Origin: Ciborinia camelliae
Lineage: Eukaryota; Ascomycota; Leotiomycetes; Helotiales; Sclerotiniaceae
Assembly: GCA_025890175.1 (NCBI GenBank)
Contig: JANPYM010000004.1
Coordinates: 1,495,134-1,559,133, forward strand
Reading direction: 5' to 3'
DNA length: 64,000 nucleotides
The notes below the pieces were generated by a model. That model was not told where the DNA came from. It ran no database searches and worked only from the letters and a program-made list of their open reading frames with translations. Made by a program: the position numbers and the translations under genes. This document shows positions 12,907 through 24,636 of this stretch, in pieces. Each line of letters starts with the position of its first letter. Within the stretch, counting starts at the first letter, position 1.

Positions 12907-14158
12907 TCAAGCCTTCCCATTCAAAGCACACCTCTCATCAAAAACATCCGACTCAATCTCCTCACTATACTTCAAACCACCCTGCCTCCTAACCTCATCC
13001 ATAACGCCCATAATAACCTCGCTCTCCCTCCAATCCAACCCCTCACTCTCCTTCTTCCCATCCCTCAAACATCTCCCGACCTCATCCGCCTCCCAGGCCA
13101 TTCCATGTCCCCAATTCCCCCTCTCAGGATCTTGCGGAATCTCACAATTCACACTCTCAAAATCCCCAGCCTTATTAGCATTCTTAAAAACCCTATATCT
13201 CAATGGGCGATACGCCGGTCCAAAGACTTGGATGTCTCCCTTGGTCCCCTGGATCCGGATACTGGGTGCTTCATCTTTACTCGCCTTATTATGCGCATCG
13301 GGTTGCGTCGCGACTCTCAACCCCGTCGTGGCAATCCCCATGCTCCTATTCTTTGGGAAATTTAAAATAATGCTCGTCTGTTCATCCACCCCTGTTTTAT
13401 CATATTTCTGCACGGCCGCGAGAACGCTGGGGATCTCGCGCTCCGAGGAGGAACAGGGTTGGCAGTGGTAGAGGATTTGGAATACCCAGGTGAGAGAATA
13501 GATGCCGAGATCGAGGAGGGCGCCGCCTGCTAAGGCGGGATTCACCATGCGGTTCTCGAGCGGGAATGCGAGGGTTCCGTCTTCGTTAGCTTCGGCGATC
13601 GAGAGATCGGCGAATACTCGATGAATCTCTCCAATCTCCTTGTTCTTTACTAATTCCCGTATCTGAACACTCAACGGAAAATATCTCGTCCACACTGCTT
13701 CCATGAAAAATAAATTCCTCTCTTTGGCTGTCTCAAATAGTTTACGAGCTTGCGCTGCATTGACAGTAAGAGCCTTTTCGCAAAGAACATGTTTATTGGC
13801 GCTTAGTGCTAACATGGCATTTTGGAAATGGTGGGAATGAGGTGTGGCGATGTAGATTACATCGATATTGGGATCGTTGACGAGTTCATGGTACGAACCG
13901 TAGGCTTTGATACCTGGGGGGGCTTTGATTTCCTTGAGGAATGTCTCGGCGCGGGAGGCGGAGGAGGAAGATGCGACTGCTATAATGGTGTGTTTGATGT
14001 CATGGACATTACGGGTGGCGGGGTTGCAGAGAATGTCTTTGCAGAAGGCTGAAGGGTGGTTAGTATGTATGTTCTTGATGCAGATGGGTTGGATTACTGG
14101 TTGCGATGCCCCCTGTTGCTAAGATACCCCATCTTACTTCGTATGGATTGGATACCAT
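12907..14158 (-). CDS. Gfo/Idh/MocA oxidoreductase, dimeric dihydrodiol dehydrogenase type
   Basis: Exons 14158-14098 and 14048-12907, separated by a 49-nt intron, encode 400 residues. The N-terminus has the Rossmann start VRWGILATGGIAT; further on come NPNIDVIYIATPHSHH and, near 110-115, CEKALT, which takes the place of the usual EKP of this family. The middle shows FFMEAVWTRYFP and AGGALLDLGIYSL, both typical of the branch that includes dimeric dihydrodiol dehydrogenase and fungal NADP-dependent D-xylose dehydrogenases. These enzymes oxidise dihydrodiols or sugars using NADP. The substrate here cannot be told from sequence. Divergent from the aldo/keto reductase-like gene. Confidence 0.9.
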
Positions 14159-14680
14159 TTCGTTGTTTGTGTAATTAAGTTTATTTGTCTTGTGATGAAT
14201 TGGAAAAACAGATATAAAATCTGGCAATCGATTTTCTTAGAAAACAGTTATTATTCTTATCTTAGGTGAATCTAGGCCGCAAAAGGTACCTAGGATTCTG
14301 TGCGCCGAAAATGGTCGGGTGACGTTGGGTGAGTACAAGCACGTGATTATTTATTTTTGGGAGGGCCAATTGAAATACCCTCAATATAGATAGGTAGGTA
14401 TAGGTATATCCTTAATATTTTTTGGAGCTAAAAAGTAAATATATCCTTTTCGCGGGGTTTTGCTGTATCGTATTTATTACAACACGATAATAATAAATAT
14501 GTTATCCCGCCAACATCAGCTTGAGCCTTGAGCTCGCCATTTACCCCATGATAAATCCCCACGGATCCATCCCATCCTTCACACAACCAAACAATTGGCG
14601 TGCATCATATTAAAATCCCATCATCCTTCTATCACTGATCGATTCATATCTTCCTTCGGTCTCTTTAATTACTAATACCG
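14159..14680. promoter_or_regulatory. Divergent promoter with CACGTG box
   Basis: 522 bases between two divergent oxidoreductase-type genes. It holds a CACGTGA box at 14340-14346, TAGGTA units at 14390-14405 and an AT-rich run near 14410-14510. CACGTG is the core bound by bHLH factors such as Cbf1 in fungi; binding here is inference. Confidence 0.5.
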
Positions 14681-16572
14681 ATGCTTACCAATTTCCGAGT
14701 CTCTCCACTGTTGACTCTTCAAGCCGGTCTCAGTCAATACCGAACAAGATGTATCAAAATATCATCCCTTACCCATAAACAGATCACGAGACTAGCATCC
14801 AAAACATCCGCCCCAAAGCTATCTAGCATCCTCCAGCCCTCCATCGTAAACATCGGTACCACCTCTCAAATCACCGTCCCTCGAATCATATACAGCACAT
14901 CACGGACAGGCAAAAAAACCGATGACCTAGTCTATCGGGCTATTAAATTTGGATATAGGGGTATAGAAACCGGAACCGAACCTCTTAAGTATGAGGAAAA
15001 GCTTGTGGGTGATGGGATTCGGAGGGCGATTAAGGCGGGAGTGGTAGAGAGGAAGGAGCTTTATGTATGAGGCACAAATTTTATTTTGCGTTGCAAATTT
15101 TTCCTAAAGAAATTTCGCCACGTTATAGCGAGAAGGGCTAACGAATCTCAAAGATCCAAACTACATTTGCACCGCCCAGTGGACAAAGGCTTCATAAAAT
15201 CCCTGAAAGTAGAAAGGGGGATGATATCTTCAGAGATGTAATGATGAAATTACCTTATTCCCTGTCATCGCCCATATCGCAACAAGTTCACGACTCTATC
15301 GCTTCATCGCTTAAAAATCTCAAGACGTCGGAAGATGACAATGATGCATATATTGATTGTCTAATTTTAAGCTCATCGTGTGATAAGATGTCAGAAACGA
15401 AAGAAGCGTGGAATGCCCTGTCAACTTATGTTCCGCACCGTATTCGTAGCTTGGGGATTTCATGTACGAAATTGATGAAGCTTGGCGAGGAGAAAGGAGA
15501 GCAAGATCGCGTCTCAGATGAAGTGGGTTTCAAAGTAGATGAGAAAAGGATCGTCCCATCAGTATTCATGAACCTCGCTGTAAACCACCAAGGAAAATAC
15601 GTCGGATTCAATCCCTACCGCTACCCAAAAAAAGACATGGTGTTCCAGTCCAATTGGAACGAAGCCTCCATACCTGACATGGCCGATCACCCATTAATCC
15701 AAGAAATCTGTTCCATTTTCAAAGAACTTGGCTACGATCAAGTGAAGAGTCAGAGGCTTGCAATATATGCGGCATTACTGGCATTGAGGTCACACAGGAT
15801 TACGATATTAAGTGGGATCACGAATATGAAGATGCTAAACTATGATATGAAGGCTCTCAAAGAGTTGGAGAGATGGAGCAGAGAAGGGGGGTTGGAGCCG
15901 CGGTGGCAAAGCGTGGAGAGAATGGCGAAGACGTTTTTTGATCAGTTGGGGTTGCAAGCTGGGGATGTCGATGAAGTGGCCGAATCAACCCTCGAATCAG
16001 GAGAACCTTTACCACCACAACCACACCAAGAATTATTACCACTTCAACCCTGGAAAACAATGAGAATTTCAGAAGATACAAATGACCTGGTAGCTGGAGA
16101 GAAAGTGGAAGGCAATCACACAAGCTGGAGAAACAACGGACTAGTTCGACGAATTGGGAGAGTGGAAAGGATAGGTGAGCCCGGCGAGAATACTCTAGGT
16201 AGTACAATCAAAGGATTCCATGAGCGTAGCCAGTCTCGTACTGGCATAGACCAAGTTGAAAGAACCACGAGCATAACCCGATATCGAAGTAATAAACGCG
16301 AATTAGACCGGCTGATAAGACAGGGGTGCAGTCCTTCGGTTATTCTGAAAGAGAAAGAGGCGCAGATGATGGAGGCGAGGAAGGAGATAAAGCAGAGAAA
16401 GGAGATGAAGGAGATGAAAGTGAAGACGCCCGCGAGAGAGAGGAAGAGGATTAAAGATAGGAAGCTTGGGGTTGCATATAAGATTGGATTGGAAAGACAG
16501 AGGGCTTTGAAAGGGGAGGAGGCAGATGGCAGAGAAGAGGAGGCAGATGGCAGAGAAGAAGAGGAAAAATGA
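14681..16572 (+). CDS. Degenerate aldo/keto reductase-like protein with C-terminal extension
   Basis: Exons 14681-15064 and 15154-16572 join across an 89-nt intron with a CTAAC branch just before the acceptor, giving 600 residues. Residues 1 to about 45 are basic and Ser/Thr-rich, possibly mitochondrial. AKR landmarks follow: GYRGIETG near 96, LKYEEKLVGDGIRRAI, KELYIQTTF, YIDCLILSSS, RIRSLGIS. Compared with the AKR catalytic tetrad Asp-Tyr-Lys-His, the Asp position is Glu96, Tyr104 is kept, the Lys in the QTK motif is Thr132 and the His in LILHS is Ser201. A catalytically dead protein is therefore likely. Past about residue 410 an extension of about 190 residues is charged and helical, with a KEMKEMKVK stretch and two copies of GEEADGRE-like text at the end. 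Without the splice the frame would stop right after KELYV, so the intron call matters. Confidence 0.75.
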
Positions 16573-17245
16573 GAAGTTGGGGTTCGGGGTTGCATATGAG
16601 GTTGGCGGGAAAGACGTGGGGGGTGAAAGGAGGGGAGGGGGGAGGGAGGGGGCTTGCTTGACCGATCGATGTTAGGTGGACTTGGGTGCAGTAAAAAAGA
16701 CTGAAATGAGAATTTTAGAGGGGTTATTATATCCCACTTATTCCATTCTAGGTACTCCTCATGCCAAATGCCAAATACCTACAACAAGCCTCGCGAATTT
16801 CAAATCACAAATTAACATTGAAATGCCATCAATTAACTAACTTGAGAATTACGAAAATGTCATTTTTTTTTCTTTGCATCCCAGTCGTTTTGTTTTGTTG
16901 GATATCTTTCTTACCTTATCTTACCTTACCTTCCTTCCCTTCCCTTTCCTTGCTCACTGGAAGAAAGTTCAATATATTATGAATTCGGATCAATTCCTAC
17001 CTACCTAGGTGTATGCATGTATAAGATTGATTTAATTTACAACGAATTATATACACATACACACACATATACCTATATATATTCTTCACATTCTGAACTT
17101 CCCACTCACTACCTAGATAGATATTTAATATTTAATCCCTATTTAATACATCTATCTCCCTAATCCGATAATAACAATGATATTCCTTGAGCTGTGTAAA
17201 AAGCTTGCCTTTTTTTACTATGGTTATATATCTAGATACATGGGT

Positions 17246-17271
17246 AGAGAGAGAGAGAGAGAGAGAGAGAG
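17246..17271. repeat. (AG)n microsatellite
   Basis: Thirteen uninterrupted AG units. Confidence 0.9.
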
Positions 17272-17625
17272 CAGGATATACGATACTATGCATTTTTGTA
17301 TCTCCATTGCTTGTTGTTTTACTAGTGATTGGTGATTAGTGATTGGTTATACTGGTATTATATGTGTTATATCATTAGGTAGGTAAATAACGCATATCCT
17401 ATACAATTCTCCCAGCAGATTGTAGAGAATTCGAAAATTCGAAAATTCGAAAAGGAGACGAGAAGACGAGAAGATGAGAATTAAAATATATATCAGATTT
17501 GGAATTTGGGATTTGGGATTCGGAACTTTTGATTTAGCAGTATGTTATATTACGATGAGATAGAAGATGAATAGATAAATAGATGAGAAAGAGAAAAAGG
17601 AATAGAGAGGAGAGGAATAAAGAAA

Positions 17626-17845
17626 AGGAATAGAGGAGAGGAATAGAGGAGAGGAATAGAGGAGAGGAATAGAGGAGAGGAATAGAGGAGAGGAATAGAG
17701 GAGAGGAATAGAGGAGAGGAATAGAGGAGAGGAATAGAGGAGAGGAATAGAGGAGAGGAATAGAGGAGAGGAATAGAGGAGAGGAATAGAGGAGAGGAAT
17801 AGAGAAGAGGAGTAGAGGAGAGGAATAGAGGAGAGGAATAGATGA
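17626..17845. repeat. 13-bp minisatellite, about 17 copies
   Basis: Tandem copies of the purine-only unit GAGGAATAGAGGA (period 13) run almost perfectly, with one variant unit near 17800-17815. Strict purine/pyrimidine strand asymmetry over more than 200 bases. It keeps an open frame on the minus strand (Ser/Leu/Tyr repeats) only because the unit lacks stops there. Confidence 0.9.
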
Positions 17846-18821
17846 GAGGAAATAGAAGGGCTACGGGAAGAAAAATTGGATAGGATATAATCTTACAATC
17901 GAGAAGAAAAAGAAAAAGGGAATCCATCCATCGATCTCAATTCTAGTATATATGTATTGCATGAATGAATAGATGATTATTTGATCTGATCTGATCTGAT
18001 TTGATCTGGACAAGGATGATGACTGAATGAATGAATGACTCTTCAGAAGCATATTGAAAAAAGGAGGGAGGAAAGAGAGATTGGATCTAAGGGTTTTATT
18101 ACTCAGTCTCCTCTTGTTACTATAAAAACCGAAAATGAAACTGATACTGATATTCCTATTCCACGCGTTGGAGTTAATTCACATCGAGACATTCGCGTCC
18201 GAGACTCTGGAGTTCTAGTTCTAGTTCTAGTGGTAGTGGTAGTGGTAGTGATGGCATTGATATGGGAGGGAGGGAGTGAGTGAGGGAGGGAGGGGTAAGT
18301 AGGTAGGTAGGTAGGTAAACCGTAGGTAGGTAAGGGAGAGAAAGAGATCGAGATAGATGGGACCGATAGATTTTGAAGGGAAAATAGGATTTCGTGTTAT
18401 ACAATAAACTGAGACTGCCCAGAGGTAATGGATGGGTGATCTTAATTTTCCTATCGAGATTATGGAATGTGGAAATATAATAGAATTACGGTTATTGGGG
18501 AAGAGAAAGGGGAGGACGGGGGGTTGGAATGAATGGAATGAATGGGATAAATGGATAAATGAATAGGGATGGAGAGATGATAGATGTGAAGTGGTGGCCG
18601 ATCTTGTTGGAGTTTTAAAGAATTGAAAAGTTTGTGGACATGGAAAGGGTTCTAGATGAAAAGAGATGGGAAATATTGGCATGGAGACTTAAGGTTATAT
18701 TGTTCAAGAGAAAATGCAAGTATTTTATTTGAATGTGTATGTATCGCTCCACGGGTACTAGGTTAGACCATTCTGCATGAATCGAAATCGCAATCGCAAT
18801 GTAAATAGCACTTAACACCCG

Positions 18822-20195
18822 TTACATCTCCTCCATATCCTCAAAATCATCTAGGACAGGAAAGTCTCCCACTGCCACTCTCTCTGGTCGAACAAAGACG
18901 CCGAATTTTCCATCGCCCTCTTTACCCCAATATCGCTTTCCACCTATACTTCCGTCATTCTTTCCGACAGGTTCATCCAATTTAATTCCGATCCATTTTC
19001 CTGCCCCACCAGGGATTTCCTCGACGTTACCTATATACATGACTTCACCTCTTCGGGAATCATCTTCTCCGACTCGGCATCGCTTTCCTACCGTGATACC
19101 TTTCTCTTTGATCTCGTTATCATAGACCGCGAGTTTGGCATCGAGAAGAGTCGGGGCATCAGGGTTGAATCGTCCGAGCTTTTCGTTCTTTTTCCACGCA
19201 AGAACACTGTCAACTCGTTTCTCGTAAGATTCTACAGGAAGGGTGTATTTCTCGACTGCAGAGACATCGGTGTAATTTTCACGGAGTCCAGGGGCGCGGG
19301 TATCAGTTACCTGAAGGGAATTATGTTAGCATTTCTTAATTTTCACCAAGTTAATTTGGCGGAAGACTCCGGACAAAAGTTTGTTAGGACAACCCGGTGG
19401 AATTTTTTGTAGAATAGATACGTGTCCTTGATGGAGCATTGCCACACTTAACAATGGAGAACAGTAGGTATGTGCTTGCAAGTATTGAGTGTTTATTTAA
19501 ATATCGGATACAGCACACCGTGACTCAGAGTGAGACCAACGATAATGCAATGATTATCCACTTGGATGGAGCTTAAACTACGGTAAATAGTTCATCGACA
19601 ACGAACGAAACTTAAGTTAACATGTTCGTGACGAAAAATACCCACTCGGGTTAAGATAGGACACTTGGCTTAACTATAGGGCGGGAATCCAACCCACGTA
19701 AAGCTATATCAGCGAGACGTGTGGACTATAATTTAAGATTCATCGTCTCAATGGCATAGGTACCATAGAATGAACTATTGGGGTAACCCAGCACACATCG
19801 GCATGAACTATCATATGATGCTTAGATCAAGTCTCGTATTGAGTAGAGGAAAAAAAGGGAACAGACAGCCTTGCAGAATGATAAGGTCTCAGAGTACCAC
19901 GACATGTTTCGCGTTACGAAGCTAAAGAATTTCCCGAACTCACGTGAATAACGGCTTGTGGTGCCAGTGGAAAGTTTGACAGTTGTGTATTCTCTTCATC
20001 CAGAGCTTGGATGTCGATAGGTTGTTGATTGTTGATCCATAATGTGAGCTTTTGATCTGAAGAAGGGATACCGGTCACAGGTACGAGCTTGACTTTCAGT
20101 TGAGCAATAGACCAGGATGGAGTAATACGACGCTCTGATCCAGAGTTCTCTGATCTAACAATCATGGGGATATCCCCTGCTGTCTGCATACTCAT
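18822..20195 (-). CDS. ALF1: Tubulin-folding cofactor B (Alf1 family)
   Basis: Exons 20195-19944 and 19310-18822 give 246 residues, the usual size for cofactor B. Residues 1 to about 90 are the ubiquitin-like domain: IPMIVRSENSGSERRITPSW, then IAQLKVKLVPVTGIPSSDQKL. The second exon carries the linker with RFNPDAPTLLDAKL and the CAP-Gly domain from about residue 150: GKRCRVGEDDSRRGEVMYIG, IPGGAGKWIGIKLDEPVGKN, KRYWGKEGDGKFGVFVRPE. The end is acidic (DDFEDMEEM), as in cofactors that bind alpha-tubulin and work with cofactor E. The 633-nt intron is far longer than the others in this window. Confidence 0.93.
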
Positions 20196-23100
20196 GGTTG
20201 GGTTGTTGAAGGGACAAATGTAAGACGTAACGGATGAGGCTTCGAAATTGTTATTATTCGGATGTTGAAAATTTCCGATGTAAGGCGACAAGGTATTGTG
20301 CTGAACCTGTATGGTGGTTTGGAACTTGGAACGTTACACAATGGAAATCAAAATGGAAATCAAAATGGACCAAAGTGAAGCGAAATCTGCAAGAAACCTC
20401 AAGGTTTATAATGGGTTTCCAGGTTCTATTGATTGGAACTGTTCGATTGGAATTTGGGAAATGGTGATCCTCCAATGGTATTTTCTTATCGATAAAGGTG
20501 GAAGGTACAAATTGCAATCAATATACGGAGTATCCGAGTTTCCAACGTGGGTTGGAAATTGGAATTGATCTACAGGACAGGACAGGACAGGAGAGGAGGA
20601 CAGTACGAAGATAATAATAGCCTATTATAGATATAATCCCAAACCCAGTTGACGGGATCTCAAGATTTCCAGGTTTACTACGATGTCGGTACTGGTAATT
20701 GGTATCATATTGTTACCAGGTTCTGATTGGAACTTTGGAACTTTGGAGGGTGCAGGTGGGATGGATGTAGATTGATGGAAATTGGAATGGGTGACCCAAC
20801 TGCCGTTTCTCGTATATACACGATGAGAGAGAGATGGGAGATGAGGGATGAGGGATGAAGGATGAAGATGAGAGAGATGAGAGATGAAAGATGAGAGATG
20901 AGGATCTTCGATGGATAATTCAAAAATTGGGCTATGGAGACGGATGAGGTGTCAATGTCAATGTCAATGATACCTACCCTACCCTACCTACCTAGGTACT
21001 TGAATCTTGATAGGTAGGTTATAGGTCAAAAAAGGATGAGATTGAGGCAATTGATCCATAGATTCAGTTGTTGTCGACCCATATAAATTTTGGAAGTTGA
21101 GAAGTTGAGGACGTTGAGGAAGTTAAGAAGAGTTGAATGGTCTGGTCTGTTTGAAGTGAATTCAGTAAATGGAACCTCCAGGGCTGAGTGACACCTGCAA
21201 TTGGAATTCCAATCCTATCCGGATTAGGACGGTGGCATTAAGGGTGGGTGGTACATGTACGATGTAACTACAGGACAGTACCTACAGTACCTACCTAACT
21301 AATACCTAAGGTAGGTACCTACTCCAGCTGTAATAATACCTACGGACTTTATTAGGTACTGTTCACGTTGGACATATCTACCTACCTTACCCTACCTGCC
21401 AACCCTACCTACCGACCTACCAACCCTACCTGCCAACCTTACCTACCCTCCCTACCCTACCCTACCGTTACATTCAACATACGAAAATTACCAAGAACCC
21501 TTTGAGAAAGGTAGGTAGGTACCTAGGTAGTGAGGTAGTAGGTACAGAGTCTAGACAAGGGAGACGGGAAACAAAACACCTGCTCGCTCACCTTGGCTTC
21601 GTTTTCTACCATGAAAATACCATGACCATGTTTGCTAAACGCACATCGATAATACCTAGGTACCTACCTACCTACCTTAGTAGGTACTGGGTACTGTACC
21701 GGTAGTAATCAAGAAAGATTGATACATAGAAACTTTGTTCTTCTTCTTCTACCCCTAATCCTACTCCTACTCCGACTCCTGTTCTTCTTGTTTCAAAAAC
21801 TTCCTTACCTTCATCAACCATAAGAACAAAAGAGTATGTTCATCTCCAACATCTTTTTGGGGGTGAATTTTTTGAAGGTTCATCCATCATCCATCCATTC
21901 ATCAATTGATCATCCATCTTCAACTCCCTCAAACTTTAAATCCTGGCACGTCAATAGCAATGGAATGCACTATCTTCATCCCCCACATCAAAATGTCAAT
22001 GTCAATGCTTTAGAAAGTTCCAATTGCAAGGACCGTGAGCGGCTGTTGCTATTGATCGCTGGATTAACTGATTACAGTGTGACAAGGCGATGTCCCTGAC
22101 CCAATTATGGATTTTGTTGTCGCGAAGCTCAAACCTGTTACAACCAACTACTTTCTTTCCTGTTGAGAATGAGAAAAAAAAGAGGATCAGGAGAAAATCC
22201 CTAACGGTTTCTGTCCCCAATTGGCTAACTTCCGTTTGTAGATTGATCATGACTGACTTGTTCACTTGTTGACTTGTTCCAAAGTCCACTCACTCGCTCC
22301 ATTGGACAAATCTAAAAACGATACGGGAACTTACTGCTCAGCATGAATAATTTTGGACCCTTTGTTGAATGAGAGGTTATACTCGAACTCTCTTCGGCGT
22401 AATTATTCTTCGAAAATTACTATAGTTAGTGCTATTGTTCCTTCTCTGGGACTGCATAGCATAGCATACTACACCGCTCAAACAGACATGGGGTTGGCTT
22501 CTCCGAGACGAGTTCTTTCATAGCCCTGCCCTGTATGCGCCACCCACCGAAGTGCCACGCGACTTGCATCTTTGAGCACCAACTCCAAGGCAGTTAGCTA
22601 AGTTAACTATCTGGCTTGACTACGAATTTTGGTTCTTCCCCCACAGTGACCGGACTATATTTGATTCGGGACGAGGAACCGATAAACACGAGAGCTGCAT
22701 TACTAAGTTTCTCGCCTTGGGAAATCTACACCGATGACTAGAGATCTCACGATGAGATCATGATTTCAAGGCATAATATCGGTAGCAGACCGAACCACGC
22801 TCCGATCCACCTATACTTGTGCATAAGGCAATATACTAATTTTGATTGCCGCCTTACTCAGGCTTCCATGAATGCAGAATGCTACTTTCACACAACAATG
22901 ACCATTGTAATTGGAATCAAACGGGCACAGCGATATGATGGACGGATATCCGCAGATATGTATCCCTCCTGAGACACCGCAATCAGCAATGACAGCAGTA
23001 TGCTATTGTTGTCATATGTTGCTACAGTATACAAATGCACGCGATTGGCGAGGCTTGCTTGAGGCGCTATCTCACAAGGCCGTGCGACAGCAACAATCTG

Positions 23101-24636
23101 GTACGCTCGTCTGATCTGTTAGTTTATAGTATATACTTTTTCGAGCCTAGATGACAACTAAAAGCGTGTACTGGGAATTCATTGCCCCCACCCTCGCGGA
23201 TGAGATTTCTCAGGGCTGAATTTGAATTGCAGAAAGCTTTGATTAAGCGCTCGCCGTGTATGCCATTTATGATTTGGGGTGGTAGTCATTTAGACTTTGG
23301 GCTGTGTCCATGGATACCATGTTTCCGAATTTTCTGAAAAAAGCTTTAATAACTCAAAACATCTACACGTTTATGGCGCCGTCTCACATGACGATACAAA
23401 TTTACACCGCCAGATGTATGCTCCCGAAGGCCTTGTTGGAGGGAAGAATGGGCATGCAACTGTGCCCATTATGATGGTTACCGACAGATACCAAGGGGGG
23501 ATCGAACAGCGCAACATCATTTCTTCTGTTTAGGCATCAAGGGTTTATGCTTTTGGATGAGACACGGCTCGACCTAAACGGTCGCGTAAGGTTTGTTTTC
23601 AGCCACCAATGGCCCAAATGAAGGGAATCTTGTTCTATGTGGCTTGATAACTTTCTTCGACCTTTTCGGCTTGCTTGCCCCACGGAAGATCGTGGTTCAT
23701 CGAGGACTTAGAGACGCTGCAAGCCATGAAGATCATACATTATGATCCTTGAATCAAAGTTGTCACTACCCTTGCAAAATCAGACCGCCAATTCCATCTT
23801 CTCAGAGGCCAATTTCAGAGCTACAATGTTTGGCCATTGAAGTGACGAAAAGCAATCGATATCAAATTTATTTCCATCTTAATGTACAATTTGGTGAGCA
23901 ACAGATAATATGTTACAATCAAAGTTGAGTTCCATCAGATTACGCACAGACATGCGTCTAAAACAACTTCGAGGGGTACAAATCAGTTTCAAGCGCCAGC
24001 TCCCAGGTTTCAATTGTTTTTCCATGACTTCTCAACAATGGAAGCACTAGAATGCAACAATTCCGGAAGGAAAAAAAAGTGTATTATGCTCCCGTTCATG
24101 TTCATGCATGAATTCGTGGCCGGCCTTCCTCCACACTAGCATACCCTGCTTGTCCCCCCACCGAAAGCTCTATTTGCATCGCGCATGCTCCCGACAGTGC
24201 GTCCAGCATTCAACCCAGTCATTTCTTGTGGAGATCAATGGGTTCGAACAATGCCCTTGTCCTAACGAGCTCATTAGCAAACCTGACGTATTGCTCCGTT
24301 GGCGTTGGCTTCTGTTCTTTTCCCTTTCCATCTCATCTACCGCGATTGGCTGCATGAGTGGTATATTTTTACCAATCAGTTTTATGCCCATTACCATATA
24401 CGCGAGCCACGCATCTGCATCTCCTTCGAATGCCTGAAATGGGATCGTGGTCCTCCAAGGTTGTCAAAAGTAGTTCAAATCGTCTCAAGATAGTCCTTAC
24501 TGAACAACCCAAGCCATCACGCCTTGAAGAATAATCTCGCCTGTTTCACGCCACTGAATTAGTCACATCTACCAAAAGAGTCATTTCTTTTGAATTTTTA
24601 TCCTTCGACCTACCACCCACTTTTTTGAATATTCAG
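20196..24636. other. Long gene-poor stretch
   Basis: About 4.4 kb. The first part is the promoter side of cofactor B, with CAAAATGGAAAT repeats at 20338-20375, ACAGG units at 20571-20595 and GATGAGAGA repeats at 20820-20905. CCTAGGTA units fill 20975-21700. From about 22300 to 24600 base composition is more balanced but I find no ORF with recognisable content or convincing introns. A 5' exon of the Myb gene probably lies in the last few hundred bases. Confidence 0.45.
20975..21700. repeat. Large cluster of CCTAGGTA / TACCTACC units
   Basis: The densest cluster in the window: TACCTACCCTACC at 20970-21000, TACAGTACCTAC at 21280-21325, repeated CCTACC/CCTGCC/CCAACC at 21375-21470, TAGGTAGGTACCTAGG at about 21511-21530 and CCTAGGTACCTACCTACC at 21655-21675. 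Both strands carry the core, so hairpins can form. Confidence 0.65.

Larger units (their letters stand above)
16573..18821. other. Gene-free stretch rich in simple repeats
   Basis: About 2.2 kb between the tails of two convergent genes. It holds TTACC/TTCC runs at 16910-16945, a GA microsatellite, the 13-bp minisatellite, TCTGA units at 17980-18005, GTAGTG units near 18230-18250 and GGTAGGTA units at 18298-18330. The long apparent frames over the minisatellite are repeat artefacts. Confidence 0.6.

Noticed and set aside
17550..17927. Open 125-codon frame on the minus strand, Ser/Leu/Tyr repeats
   Set aside because: It only translates the 13-bp minisatellite, whose unit lacks stops in that strand; all three frames give repeats because 13 is not a multiple of 3.
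19382..19622. Possible solo LTR (TGTTAGG to TTAACA)
   Set aside because: No 5-bp target duplication flanks it and no second copy or primer-binding site is visible.
19670..19760. tRNA-like A box (TAGTCCACACG) and near B box (GGTTGGATTCC) on the minus strand in the cofactor B intron
   Set aside because: The T-arm can pair, but the acceptor and D stems do not pair and the B box has a mismatch at the invariant C, so no tRNA call is made.
22760..23533. Several 70-78 codon plus-strand frames
   Set aside because: Different frames, no shared splice structure, no recognisable content; left as unannotated DNA.
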